A program made the translations under genes and the position numbers. The notes below the pieces were generated by a model that was given only the letters and a program-made list of their open reading frames with translations, was not told where the DNA came from and made no database searches. Positions 51,139 to 62,292 of a stretch of DNA of 64,000 nucleotides are shown here, piece after piece. Numbering within the stretch: the stretch's first letter is position 1; the number at the start of each line of letters is the position of its first letter. The DNA is from Paulinella micropora (lineage: Eukaryota > Cercozoa > Imbricatea > Euglyphida > Paulinellidae): the NCBI GenBank assembly GCA_019918135.1, contig WBZZ01006424.1, forward strand, positions 175,001-239,000, in the 5' to 3' direction.

Positions 51139-52418
51139 TCAGCCGCGGGGGTGGCCGGCGGCTGCGCCGAGCGGGCCGTGCAGGCGGAACAGCCAGAAAC
51201 ACATGGTGCCCGACGGCCGGTAGTCGAGCAGCGACGCCCGCCAGCCCGCCCCCCTCAGCAGGGCACCGAGCTCGGTGCTGTAGACCGCGCGCGTCAGCTC
51301 CAGCTCACCAGCGTGGCCGGTCAGCCATTCCAGCGCGCCGCGCCCGCCAAAGAACGTCAGCGCTAGCAACGAGCCCGGCCGGGGGTCCAGGTGAGCTAGC
51401 AGCAGGCGGATGGCGCGTGTGTTGCCGTGCAGCATGTTGCAAAAGTCCAGGTACGCTACGTCCCAGCCGGCGGCCGGCGCCCTCCTGCAGCAGGTCCTCG
51501 AGGGAGCGGCGGTGGACGCGGACGCCGGCAGAGCCAACCGCTCGAGCTCGTCGCACGTCTGCGGACAGAAGTTGGGGACGTCGGCCGACAGCGCCACGCC
51601 CAGCTCCTGCGCCACCTGCCCCAGCGCCCGGCAGCTCGCTCCCTCGGCCGCATCGAGCACTAGCGCCCGCAACGTCTGCCCCCGTACCCGCACCAACTCG
51701 CGCGCGTGGTGAGCCAGGCTGGCGTTGCAGGCCTCCTTGAAACCAGGGTCTCGGTCCCCGCTGAACGACTCTGGCCGATCCCGGGCCTGGGCGGCCGGCG
51801 CGGCCCCTCCAGCCGCTCGGCCGCCTGGCGTAGCTCGGCGTCCAGTAGCGGGACCGGCACGTACTCGCTCTTGCCCTTGTATTTGCCGGGCCCACGGTAC
51901 ACGACTTCGGCGTACAGCACACCCTCTAGCAGCCTGGCGCGGTGGCCCACTCGGTACTCGCCGACGTGGTACCGCACGGCCCGGAGCCTGCCCTCCAGCA
52001 CCGCGCGGGAGATGAGGGGCGTGCCGTTGATGACTTCCCAGCCCAGGAACCAGGCGGCGTCGCTGTCGCTGTGCAGCCGCTCGTCGGCCCAGGTGACGCA
52101 CAACCCCTCGGCGCGGCCCCCGAGCCGGGCCTGCTCTTCGGCCTCCGCCTCGGATGCGTACCACGTGGGCTTGTACGATATTACCAGCGGCGGGCCCGCG
52201 CCGCCGGGCCGAGGATCGCCTCCGTCGCGTAGGTCCTGCAGCTCTGACCCGTGGGCCCAGGCGCCCGCGGGGCGGAGCCTCCTGTTCTTGCGCGGTGGCT
52301 GGCGTTTGCGCCCGTGGGCCGCCGCGGCGCGAGGACGCTTGGCGGTGGCTGCCGCGGCGCGAGGACGCTGGGCGGTGGCCGCCGCCGGGACGCTGTTGGT
52401 CGGTGGGCTAGCTTGCAT
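51139..52418 (-). pseudogene. Possible methyltransferase-like protein with basic N-terminus, frameshifted
   Basis: ATG at 52418 (MQASPPTNSVPAAATAQRPR). N-terminal ~60 residues are Ala/Arg/Lys-rich with RPRAAAATAK repeats. A middle domain (YKPTWYASEAEAEEQARLGG, WFLGWEVINGTPLISR) ends near 51800, where a frameshift occurs in a CGGCCGG-rich stretch. The C-terminal domain in the next frame has LRALVLDAAEGASCRAL, DVAYLDFCNMLHGN and GSLLALTFFGGRG, in the order expected of a Rossmann-fold SAM-dependent methyltransferase-like domain. No catalytic motif proves it. Divergent from the GTPase gene. Confidence 0.4.
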
Positions 52419-53031
52419 GTCTGTTGAGCGCGGTGGGCGAGGACGAATTGTGAGTGGGGGTAAGCGTGCCAACCACCTCGCCCTCGCACGGGCTGGCGCG
52501 CGCCCGGGGTCACGGGCGGCCTGGCACACTCTCCCCCCTCCCGTACACACACAGGCGCGCCAGCCCGCGGGGGTGGCTCGGCGTGCGCTCGCGCTGCGGG
52601 CGCGGCGCTCCACCCGAGAGCGAGACAGCCACGGGAGCGACAGCACGGTGGGTGCGCCGGCCGGTGGCCGGCGGCCGGCGGGGGGGGGGGGCGCCGCCTC
52701 CCTCCCCCCACACGCACGCCAGCCCGTGCGCGTGGAAGGGGGGGGGCCTGGCGCGCGCCGGCCGGCGCGTCCACCGGCGGGAGAGAGAAGGACCTGGCGC
52801 GCGGGCCCGCCGCCTCTCCCCCCCCCCCCCCCCCCCCCCGCCACGCACCCTCGCCCCCCGCCACGCGGCTCCCCCCCCCCCTCGCGCCCCCTCCCACCGC
52901 CTTCCTCTTCCCCCCGCCGGCCCCTCACCGCGGGAAGGCGAGCCACGGGGGGCCTGCTCCTAGCTTCTCCCTCGTGTGCGCCGGTGCACGCCCGCTCACT
53001 ATTCCGAGCGGGTAAGCCCAGGTTGTGCGCC
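52419..53031. promoter_or_regulatory. Divergent spacer, very GC-rich
   Basis: 610 bp between the minus-strand start at 52418 and the GTPase start at 53032. It has G10 (about 52680) and C20-type (about 52820) runs. Open frames that cover it in both directions are artefacts of base composition. Confidence 0.5.
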
Positions 53032-53691
53032 ATGAGCAGCGACGGCAGCGGTAGCGTGGCCCAGGCCACCGCCCCCCCGGCGTATACGCACGTCAAGCTG
53101 CTGGTAGTGGGCGATTCCGGGACCGGTAAAACGAGCCTGCTGCAGCGCCTGGCCAGGGACCTGGCCCCCCCCGAAAGCATGTGTACGCCGACCCTCGGGG
53201 TGGACTTTGTCTTGTTGGATGTGGTGCGCCACGGCAGGCCTGTCAAGCTGTGGTGTTGGGACATGGCGGGACAGGATCGCTACTACACCATGGTGAACCA
53301 GTACTGGCAGAACACCGACGTAGCTTTGCTGTGCTACGACATGAGCAAGCCGGGCGCCCTCAAATCGTTGTTTGCTAACTGGGTGCAGCCGGCCAAGGGC
53401 AAACTGCCCCCGCACTGCCAAATCGTACTTGTGGGCTGCAAGCAAGATAAGATTCATGCCCACCACGCCGACGAGGTGCAACAACAGGCAGAAGCCGTCT
53501 TGGCCACCTTTGGCCAGCGGGCGCTCTGGACCAGCGCGCGCCAAGACCCCCAGAGCAAGTTGCTAGGCATGTTGTATCCCTACGTGGACCGGGAGCTGGG
53601 GCGGCCGCGTCCCGCCGACCCCGGCGAGACCATTGACCTAGCCAGCCCGGCGGGCGAGGGCGCCGCCCGCCAGAGCTGCTGTCAGCAGTAG
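53032..53691 (+). CDS. Rab/Ras-type small GTPase with C-terminal CCQQ
   Basis: 219 residues, uninterrupted. G1 VVGDSGTGKTSLL (about residues 25-37), G2 Thr in TPTLGVDF, G3 WDMAGQDRYY, G4 CKQDK (families NKxD; the first Asn is replaced by Cys), G5 TSA. It ends in CCQQ, like the double-Cys motifs geranylgeranylated in Rab proteins. Such GTPases control vesicle traffic and are rare in viruses though present in some giant viruses. The spacing, intron-free frame and codon bias fit the GC-rich neighbours. Changed G4 may alter nucleotide specificity. ATTAAA near 53786 follows. Confidence 0.85.
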   Translation: MSSDGSGSVAQATAPPAYTHVKLLVVGDSGTGKTSLLQRLARDLAPPESMCTPTLGVDFVLLDVVRHGRPVKLWCWDMAGQDRYYTMVNQYWQNTDVALLCYDMSKPGALKSLFANWVQPAKGKLPPHCQIVLVGCKQDKIHAHHADEVQQQAEAVLATFGQRALWTSARQDPQSKLLGMLYPYVDRELGRPRPADPGETIDLASPAGEGAARQSCCQQ

Positions 53692-54068
53692 ACGCGCCTG
53701 CCGGCGGCAGCAGCCACGATTGTCCCGCCTGGGGAGCCCGGCCGCGGCCAGCGCGCGGGGAGGGGCTCCCCCGGTTCCTGTCCTGATTAAAGAGCCATGA
53801 TTCGACGGCGTTTTTTCTTGGGTCCTTGGCCAGGGCCCAGAGAGTAGACGAGAGGCACTGCGAGGGGCCAGCTGGAGCGGGGAGAGGGGAAGGCGTACCC
53901 CCTGGCTCGCTCTCCTACCCCTGGCTCGCTCTCCTACCCCGGTCCCCTCTCCGTTCCTTCCCCTCTCCCTCCCCGGGCCGGCGCGGCCCCGGCGCGGGCG
54001 CCACGACGCACGGCCGCCCCCCAACATCCTCCAACACTAGGCAAAATCACGCCCGCACAAGAGAAGAG
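53692..54068. promoter_or_regulatory. Spacer type A and 5' leader before surface-protein gene 1
   Basis: 53812-53885 (TTCTTGGGTC ... GACGAGAGGCACTGCGAGGG) recurs at 59221-59290 before gene 3. The last ~50 bases before the ATG (CATCCTCCAACACT ... CGCCCGCACAAG) recur before all three genes. Confidence 0.6.
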
Positions 54069-56353
54069 ATGCACCTTGACCCCGCCCACCGGCTGTGGCG
54101 CCCGTGGCCCCTCCTCCTGCTGTGCGGGTGGCTGCGGGCCGCCGGCGCCGGATGCCCGTACCCGCTCCAGTGCCCGACCCAGAGGAGGCGTGCCCCTCGG
54201 TCGTGTGCCCCGGCGGCGCCACGGTGCTCGAGCTGACGACGGCGGCCCCGCACGACACGTTCGTGTGGCCGCTCTGGCCGTCCGCCGCCCCGACTGCGCG
54301 CCGCCGCCGCCAGGCCCAGGCCACCGTCCCGACGTCGTTCACGGTCGACTGGGGGGACGGCTCGCCCCCACGCCAGTGCCTGGACGCAGGCGCCGCGCCG
54401 TGCGTGCACACGTACGCGCGCCCGGCACGTACACGGTGACGGCGGACCCCGGCGGACGCTACCCCGTGCGCGGCTGGGCGCTGACGCCGGCCTGGCACGC
54501 CACGGCGCCCGCGGGCCTGCGGCTGCGTGCCGTGAGGCGGTGGGGGAGCTGCGCTTCCACGAGACGAGCGGCTACCACCTGTACGCGGCGCCGGGCTGCA
54601 GTACGTGCCGCCGCTCAATTCGCTGGCGGACGCGGGGCTCGTGCAGAGCTGGGACTACAGCTTCGCTCGCCTGACCACTCCGTTGCCGGATCTGAGCTAC
54701 GGGCTCAACGTGTCGGGCGCCGAGTCGGTGGTCGGCCTGTTCGAGAACTCCACTGGCCTGCCTGGTCTGCGTGGCACGCAAGACTGGGACACGCGCCGGC
54801 TGCGCAACGCCAGCCGCGCGTTCGCGGGCCTGCCGGCGCTGACGGAGCTCGACCTGTCGCGCTGGGACACCGCCCTGCTCGAGGACGTGAGCGAACTGTT
54901 TGCGGGCGGCGCGGCGCTCACGTGGACGGGGGTCGGCGGCTGGACGTCGCTGCCGAGCCTGTCGCGCTTCTCACGGACTGTTCCGAGGGTTGGCAGCGAC
55001 TTCCGGGAAGCGCTCACTGGCTGGTCGACGCCCACGCTCGCGCCGGGCTCGGCCGACTGCACACGGCTGGCGCCGTACACGGCGCTCGGCCAAGCGCACT
55101 GGCCCGCCGCGTGCTCGCGCTCGCTCTTCCTGGCGCTCGTGCGCACGCGCGTCCCAAACGCCGCGGCCACGCTGACGCTGTCGCCCACGGCCGGCCCCGG
55201 CCAGGGCGGCACGTACGGTGTGGACTGGGGGGACGGGTCGGCGCCGGCTCGTGCGCGCACGCCAACGGTGCCGTCTGCAACCACACTTACGTGGGCACCG
55301 GCGACTACTGGCTGCGCCTGAGCGGCCGCGTGGACGGGCTGCGGTACGTAGAGGGCGCTTTCGTCGTGGACGTGGTGGCGTGGGGTGATGTGCAGCTGTA
55401 CCATCCCACCGGCAGCACGACCCCGCTCTTCACGCGGGCGCCGTACGTTGCTGGTGCCAAGGAGTACCTGCTGCGCTACCTGGCGCCGACGGCCGGCTCG
55501 CGGGCCCTGCACGGCGTGGCGCCTGAGTACCTGCTCGCTACATGAGGGAGTTCGTGGGCGATGCGCGCGACTGGGACTGGTCGTGGCTCACGCCCGCTAT
55601 CCACCCCAATGGCTTCCTTCGCCTGTTCGAGTACTGCGCCAATTTCAACCAGGACCTCGACAGCTGGAACACGAGCGGCGTGGCCAGCCTCGCTCCACCT
55701 TTCAGAATGCGTCGGCCTTCAACGGCAGCATCGGGGCTGGGACACGAGCCAGTCACCAGCCTACAAGGACTTTCCGTGGCGCGTACGCCTTTAACCGGCC
55801 GATCAGCGGCTGGAACACGACAGAGTCACCAGCCTATCATGGACGTTCCGTGGCTCGTACGCCTTTAACCAGCCAATCGGCGGCTGGAACACGAGCAGGT
55901 CACCAGCCTAGAATGACGTTTGCGACGCGTACGCTTTTAACCAGCCGATCGGCGGCTGGAACACGAGCCGGTCGCCGACCTATACGGGACGTTCCAGAAC
56001 GCATACGCTTTTGACCAGCCGATCGGCGGCTGGAACACGAGCCGGGTCACCACCTATCTGGACGTTCGCCTGTGATCCGATGGGCAAGTGTGCGTTTAAC
56101 CAGCCGTGGGCAGCTGGGACGTGTCGGCCGCCATGGCTACTGAGCGGGTGTAGGAACACGTTCGCAGGCAATTGCGTCTTTGATCAGGACCTCAGGGCCT
56201 GGAACACAGCCCCCCAGTCGACGCGAGTGTTTGCACGGGATGTTCCAACCTCACGGAATCTCCAAGCCTGGCGTAGGTATCCGGCCAAGCAACCTGCCCG
56301 CTCTCTGCAGTGGCTCCTACGAGCAAGGATGTGGTCTTCTAAGTACTAAGTAG
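54069..56353 (+). pseudogene. PKD/BspA-like surface protein 1, multiply frameshifted
   Basis: ATG at 54069 (MHLDPAHRLWRPWPLLLLCG, signal peptide). Reading across frames recovers a first PKD-like domain (VDWGDGSPPRQCLDAGAAPC), helical-beta middle (RWDTALLEDVSELFAGG), a second PKD-like domain (VDWGDGSAPARA), BspA/DUF285-type repeats (LDSWNTSGVASL, FNQPWAAG) and a Cys-containing end. Frameshifts occur near 54180, 54416, 54540, 54596, 54978, 55250, 55540, 55690 and in the repeats, each relative to paralogue 2. Secreted, adhesion-type architecture. Relative to paralogue 2 the repeat region is much altered, so this copy is the most decayed. Confidence 0.7.
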
Positions 56354-56525
56354 CGCAAGATTCAGGGGAACCCGGGGGGAGTAGTTCTTGGGAGGGGGGG
56401 GCGCTACAAGATTGCACCTGACGATGGCGGACCGACTGCGTGCGCCCTAGCAGCACAGGGAGGGGGGAGAGGACGCGAGACACTGTGAAGGCAGGCTCTG
56501 CTTGGTGGAAAAGAAGATCAAAAGA

Positions 56526-56560
56526 AAGGTGCGTCAGAAGCATCGTCACGCAGTCTCAAT
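56526..56560 (+). promoter_or_regulatory. Shared 3' element with poly(A) signal, gene 1
   Basis: GGTGCGTC-x-GAAGCATCGTCAC-x-CAGT followed by AATAAA. Near-identical copies follow gene 2 (59192-59222) and gene 3 (61768-61810). Confidence 0.6.
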
Positions 56561-56864
56561 AAAAAGTAAGGAAATCTGATGTACGGGCCGGGGGGGCCTG
56601 CACAGCCACACGCCGGCGCCCGCAGGCGCTGTCTTGTAGCGCCGGATGAGAGCGGGCGGGGAGTCTGCGGTCGGCCGGCAGGGGGGGGGAGCGCGCTGCC
56701 TCCTCCCCGAGCAGGCCCCCACCCTCTCCTGCCCTGGCTCCCTCTCCTGTTATTCTCCGCCCCTCCCCGGCCTCCCCACCGGCGCGACCCCGGTGCGGGC
56801 GCCCGGGCCGCCGCCCCAATATCCTCCAACACTGGGCAAGACTACGCCCGCACAAGAAGAAGAG

Positions 56865-59091
56865 ATGCACTTCGGCCCCGCCCGCCAGCCGTGGCGCCCG
56901 TGGCCCCTCCTCCTGCTGTGCGGGTGGCTCCGGGCCGCCGGCGCCGGGTGCCCGTACCCCTTGCAGTGCCCGACCCAAGAGGAGGCGTGCCCCTCGGTCG
57001 TGTGCCCCGGCGGCGTCACGATCCTCGAGCTGACGACGGCGGCCCCGCAGGACACGTTCGTGTGGCCCCTGTGGCCGCCCACCGCCCCGACTGCGCGCCG
57101 CCGCCGCCAGGCCCAGGCCACCGTCCCGACGTCGTTCACGGTCGACTGGGGGGACGGCTCCCCCCCCACGCAATGCCTGGACGCCGGCGCCGCGCCGTGC
57201 GCGCACACGTACGCTGCTCCCGGCACGTACACAGTGACGGCGGACCCCGGCGGACGCTACCCCGTGCGCGGCTGGGCGCTGACACCGGCCTGGCACGCCA
57301 CGGCGCCCGCCGGCCTGCGGCTGCGCGCCGTGCGGCGGTGGGGGGAGCTGCGCTTCCACGAGACGAGCGGCTACCACCTGTACGCGGCGCCGGGCCTGAC
57401 GTACGTGCCCTCGCTCGCCACGCTGGCGGACGCGGGGCTCGTGCGCGTCTGGGACTACAGCTTCGCGGGCCTCGCCACTCCGGTGCCGGATCTGAGCTAC
57501 GGGCTCAACGTGTCGGGCGCCGAGTCGGTGGTCGGCCTGTGTTGAGAACTCCACTGGCCTGCTTGGTTTGCGCGGCACGCAAGACTGGAACACGCGCCGG
57601 CTGCGCAACGCCAGCCGTGCGTTCGCGGGCCTGCCGGCGCTGACCGAGCTCGACCTGTCACGCTGGGACACCGCCCTGCTCGAGGACGTGAGCGAACTGT
57701 TCGCGGGCGGCGCGGCGCTCACGTGGACGGGGGTCGGCGGCTGGACGTCGCTGCCGAGCCTGTCGCGCTTCGACGAACTGTTCCGGGGCGTGGGCAGCGA
57801 CTTCCGGGAAGCGCTCACCGGCTGGTCGACGCCGGCGCTGGCCCCTGGCTCGGTGGACTGCACACGGCTGGCGCCGTACACGGCGCTCGGCCAGGCGCAC
57901 TGGCCCGCCGCGTGCTCGCGCTCGCTTTTCCTGGCGCTCGTGCGCACGCGCGTCCCTAACGCCGCGGCCACGCTGACGCTGTCGCCCACGGCCGGCCCCG
58001 GCCAGGGCGGCACGTACGGTGTGGACTGGGGGGACGGGTCGGCGCCCGAACCGTGCGTGCACGCCAACGACGCCGTCTGCACGCACGCGTACGTGGGTGC
58101 CGGCGACTACTGGCTGCGCCTGAGCGGCCGCGTGGACGGGCTGCGGTACGTAGAGGGCGCTTTCGTCGTGGACGTGGTGGCGTGGGGTGATGTGCAGCTG
58201 TACCATCCCACCGGCAGCACGACCCCGCTTTTCACGCGGGCGGTGTATCCTTCCCCCTCTGCCAACGAGCTCCTGCTGCGCTACCTGGCGCCGACGGCCG
58301 GCTCGCGGGCCCTGAATGGCGTGGCGCCCGAGTACCTGCTGTACGGAATGCGCGAGTTCGTGGGCGACGCGCGCGACTGGAACTGGTCGTGGCTCACGCC
58401 CGCTACCCACCCCAACGGCTTCCGCAGCCTGTTTCGGGGCTGCGCCAAGTTCAACCAGGACCTCGACGGCTGGAACACGAGCGGCGTGGCTAGCCTCCAA
58501 GAGACCTTCTTGTCTGCGTGGGCCTTCAACGGCAGCGTCGAGGGCTGGGACACGAGCCGAGTCACCAGCCTGTTTTGGACGTTCTACGGGGCCAGGGCGT
58601 TCAATCGACCGCTCGGCGCCTGGAACGTGGCCAGAGTCACGACCCTGTGGTGGGCTTTCAGGGATGCGTTTGCCTTCAACCAGCCGCTGGGCGCGTGGAA
58701 CACTTCGTCTGTCACGAGCCTGTTAGGCGTTTTCCAGGATGCGCGAGCTTTCAACCAAAACATCAATGGCTGGAACACTAGCAAGGTGTCGGACATGACA
58801 TTGGCCTTTTACTGCCGGGACTACACGTGCGCCTTCAACCAGCCCCTGGGCGCCTGGGACATGTCGGCCACCGCGGCAGCAAACAAAGTCGGCAATATGT
58901 TTAGCGGCAACTGCGTCTTTGATCAGGATCTCATTGGCTGGAACCTAGCTGCGTCACCGATTGGTGCAGAAACGTGCACTGTGATATTCCAGTATTACGG
59001 CGTTTATAAAGCAGGGGGCATCCAGCCGAGCCACCTGCCAGTTCTCTGCAACGGCTCCTACGTCCGCGGGTGTGGCACAGCACTGTATTAA
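56865..59091 (+). CDS. PKD/BspA-like surface protein 2 (best preserved copy)
   Basis: ATG at 56865; signal peptide WPLLLLCGWLRAAGAGC (about residues 13-29). PKD-like domain 1 at about residues 85-125 (FTVDWGDGS, CAHTYAAPGTYTVTA), a unique region with RLRNASRAFAGLPALTELDL, PKD-like domain 2 (YGVDWGDGSAPEPC, HAYVGAGDYWLRLSG), then five or more BspA/DUF285 repeats (WNTSSVTSLLGVFQDARAFN) and a terminal CNGSYVRGCGTALY. One base excess at 57541 creates a stop (GLC*); the next frame continues at once, so a one-base error or recent mutation is likely. Expected to be secreted and possibly virion-bound. Confidence 0.75.
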
Positions 59092-59180
59092 TGTTCAGTG
59101 GCAGACCGGCGGCGTGCGCCTTAGGGGAACTACTCAGGGGAGACGGCCGCGAGAGAGCAGACTCGGATTAGTAAGAAAGA

Positions 59181-59222
59181 GAAATAAAAGAAGGTGCGTC
59201 CGAAGCATCGTCACACAGTTTC
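59181..59222 (+). promoter_or_regulatory. Shared 3' element, gene 2
   Basis: AATAAA at 59183 precedes GGTGCGTCCGAAGCATCGTC, ending ACACAGT. See copies after genes 1 and 3. Confidence 0.6.
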
Positions 59223-59447
59223 TTGGGTCGGTCGCCGGGACCGGACGGCAGACGAGAGGCACTGCGAGGGGCCGGAGGGGGCGGGAGAGGGGCGAGGAGC
59301 CCGGCCCCCCTCTACTGCTTGTCGTGTCCGCCTCCCCCCCCCTTTCCCTCCCCGGGCCTCCCCGCCGGCGCGGGCGCCACGACGCACGGGCCCCCCCCCC
59401 AATATCCTCCAACACTGGGCAAGACTACGCCCGCACAAGAAGAAGAG

Positions 59448-61651
59448 ATGCACTTTGGCACCGCCCGCCAGCCGTGGCGCCCGTGGCCCCTCCTCCTGCT
59501 GTGCGGGTGGCTGCGGGCCGCCGGCGCCGGGTGCCCGTACCCCCTGCAGTGCCCGACCCAAGAGGAGGCGTGCCCCTCGGTCGTGTGCCCCGGCGGCGTC
59601 ACGATCCTCGAGCTGACGACGGCGGCCCCGCAGGACACGTTCGTGTGGCCCCTGTGGCCGCCCACCGCCCCGACTGCGCGCCGCCGCCGCCAGGCCCAGG
59701 CCACCGTCCCGACGTCGTTCACTGTCGACTGGGGGGACGGCTCCAGCCCCACGCCATGCCTGGACGCCGGCGTTGCGCCGTGCGCGCACACGTACGCCGC
59801 TGCCGGCACGTACACGGTGACGGCAGACCCGGCGGACGGTATCCAGTGCGCGGCTGGGCGCTGACGCCGGCCTGGCACGCCGCGGCGCCCGCCGGCCTGC
59901 GGCTGCGCGCCGTGAGGCGGTGGGGGGAGCTGCGCTTCCACGAGACGAGCGGCTACCACCTGTACGCGGCGCCGGGGCTCATGCATGCGCACTCACTGGC
60001 CTTTCTGCAGGACACGGGGCTCGTGCGCGTGTGGGACTACAGCTTTGCCGGCCTCACCACGCCACTGCCGGACCTGAGCTATGGGCTCAATGTGTCGGGC
60101 GCTGAGTCGGCGGTCGGCCTGTTCGAGAACTCCACTGGCTTGGCCAGCCTGTACGGTACGAGCACGTGGGACACGCGCCGGCTGCGCAATGCGAGCCGGG
60201 CGTTCGCGGGCCTGTCGGCGCTAACGGAACTCGACCTGTCGCGCTGGGACACCGCCCTGCTCGAGGACGTGGGCGAACTGTTTGCGAGCAGCGCGGCGCT
60301 CACGCGCACGGGGTCGGCGGCTGGACGTCGCTACCGAGCCTGTCGCGCTTTGACGAACTGTTCCAGGGCCTGAGCAGTGACTTCCGGGAGGCGCTCGGTG
60401 GCTGGTCGACGCCCGCGCTCGCGCCGGGCTCCGCCGACTGCTCGCGGCTGGCGCCGTACACGGCGATGAGCCAAGCGCACTGGCCCACCGCGTGCTCGCG
60501 CTCGCACTTCCTGGCGCTCGTGCGCACGCACGATCTCAACGCCCTAGCCACGCTGACGCTGTCGCCCACGGCCGGCCCGGGTGCGAACTTTACGGTGGAC
60601 TGGGGGACGGGTCGGCGCCCGGCTCGTGCGCGCACGCCAACGGCGCCGTCTGCTCGCACACGTACGCGGCCGCCGGCGACTACTGGCTGCGCCTGAGCGG
60701 CCGCGTCGACGGGCTGCAGTACGTAGAGGCGCTTTCGTCGTGGAAGTGGTGGCGTGGGGTGACGTGCAGCTGTACCATCCCACCGGCAGCACGACCCCGC
60801 TCTTCACGCGAGCATCGTACATGTACATTGTGGGTGGCCAGGAGTACCTGCTGCACTACCTGGCGCCGACGGCCGGCTCGCGGGCCCTGTCTGGCGTGGC
60901 GCCCGAGTACCTGCTGATCGGCATGAGCGAGTTCGTGGGCGACGCGCGCGACTGGGACTGGTCGTGGCTCACGCCCGCTACCCACCCCCAAGGCTTCTCC
61001 AGCATGTTTCAGAACTGCGTCAAGTTCAACCAGGACCTCGGCGGCTGGAGCACGGGCGGCGTGGCTAGCCTCGAAAGTACCTTTTCGGGTGCGAGGGCCT
61101 TCAACGGCAACATCGGGGCTGGGACACAAGCCAGGTCACCAACCTACAAGAGACTTTCATGTACGCGTGGGCCTTTAACCAGCCGATCGGGGCTGGAACA
61201 CGGGCCGGTCACCACGCTCTGGAGCACTTTCCAAGGCGCGAACGCCTTTAACCAACCGATCGGTAGCTGGGACGTAAGCAGGGTCAGATTCCTGATGCAC
61301 GCGTTTAGGAACGCATACACCTTCAACCAGAACCTGGACAGCTGGGACGTTCGCGCTGTCGGTTCTTTTTACAGCACTTTCACCTGTGATCCTGTAAACA
61401 CGTGTGCGTTTAACCAGCCGCTGGGCAGCTGGGGCAGGTCGGCCGCCGTGGCGGCAGGGAGCGTAGATGATATGTTCGCTGGCAATTGTGTTTTCGATCA
61501 GAATCTGACGGCCTGGAACCTAGACCTATATCATTGCACGCAGATGTTCCAGTCAAAGGGGATCATCCTGTATGGCGTGGGTATCAGGCCAAGCAACCTG
61601 CCAGCCCTCTGCAACAGGTCCTACGTTCGCGGGTGTGGTAAAGTCTATTAG
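59448..61651 (+). pseudogene. PKD/BspA-like surface protein 3, several frameshifts
   Basis: ATG at 59448 (MHFGTARQPWRPWPLLLLCG). Domain order equals gene 2: signal peptide, PKD-like 1 (VDWGDGSSPTPC), unique region, PKD-like 2, BspA-type repeats (WNTSSV-like: WDVRAVGSFYSTF, AFNQPLGSWG) and CNRSYVRGCGKVY. Indels against gene 2 are near 59835, 60310, 60604 (G6 reduced to G5), 60728 and 61120-61200. The frame of the last 300 residues is open to 61651. Conserved end and repeats suggest the protein was functional until recently. Confidence 0.75.
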
Positions 61652-61767
61652 CAATGTTCAGTGGCAGACCGGCGGCTGCGGGCGGCGTGCGCCCTGGCTG
61701 CTCAGGGAGTAGCGGCGAGACACTGAAAGCAGACTCGGGTTGATGCAAAAGCTTAAATTAAAAAAGG

Positions 61768-61810
61768 GTGCGTCGTCAGAAGCATCGTAACACAGTCTCC
61801 ATAAAAGGTA
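61768..61810 (+). promoter_or_regulatory. Shared 3' element, gene 3
   Basis: GGTGCGTCGTCAGAAGCATC ... AACACAGT then CATAAAA; homologous to elements at 56526 and 59192. Homology with the sequence after gene 1 continues for about 130 bases (spacer type B). Confidence 0.6.
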
Positions 61811-62079
61811 AGGAAATCTGGTACAGGCTGAGGGCTCAGCACAGCCATACGCCGGCGCCCCTAGGGGGGAGGTGCGCTACCAGACAGCGCCGGACGACCG
61901 GCAGGGCGAAGAGGTCTGCGGTCGGCCGGCAGGGGGGGAGGGCGCTGCCTCCTCCCGCGACCCGGGAGCAGGCCCCCTCCCGGGCCCCCCTCCCGGGCCC
62001 GGGGCACGGCCCGTGCCGGCGACCGCGTGGCCTCTCACAAGCCGTCGTCGGGACCCCCAGTGTGTTTTCTCTGGTACTC

Positions 62080-62292
62080 ATGCAGGCCGACGCTGGCGGC
62101 GGCCGCACGGCCCTTCGGCACTTAGCGGTCAGGGCGCGGCGCCTGCAAGCCAGCCTGGAGCCGGACGCCTGGGCCGCGTTGCTCCAGAGCGCCCGTGAGG
62201 CCCTGGACTGCGCCGACCCGGCTGCCTGCGAGCACCACTTCTGCTGGCGGGTGCCCGAAGCGACCAAGGTCCTGCTGCTAGTGTCCCTGTAG
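62080..62292 (+). CDS. Small unknown ORF
   Basis: 70 residues from ATG at 62080 (MQADAGGGRTALRHLAVRAR, then a helical segment with AWAALLQSAREALDCADPAA and CEHHFCW). No family is recognised. It lies between spacer B after gene 3 and the convergent helicase gene. ATTAAA at about 62460 could be its poly(A) signal. Codon usage is GC-rich like its neighbours, so it could be a gene or a chance frame. Confidence 0.35.
   Translation: MQADAGGGRTALRHLAVRARRLQASLEPDAWAALLQSAREALDCADPAACEHHFCWRVPEATKVLLLVSL

Noticed and set aside
51706..53031. Long plus-strand ORF upstream of the GTPase
   Set aside because: The 661-residue frame is antisense to the minus-strand gene and a GC-rich spacer; the GTPase homology begins at the ATG at 53032.
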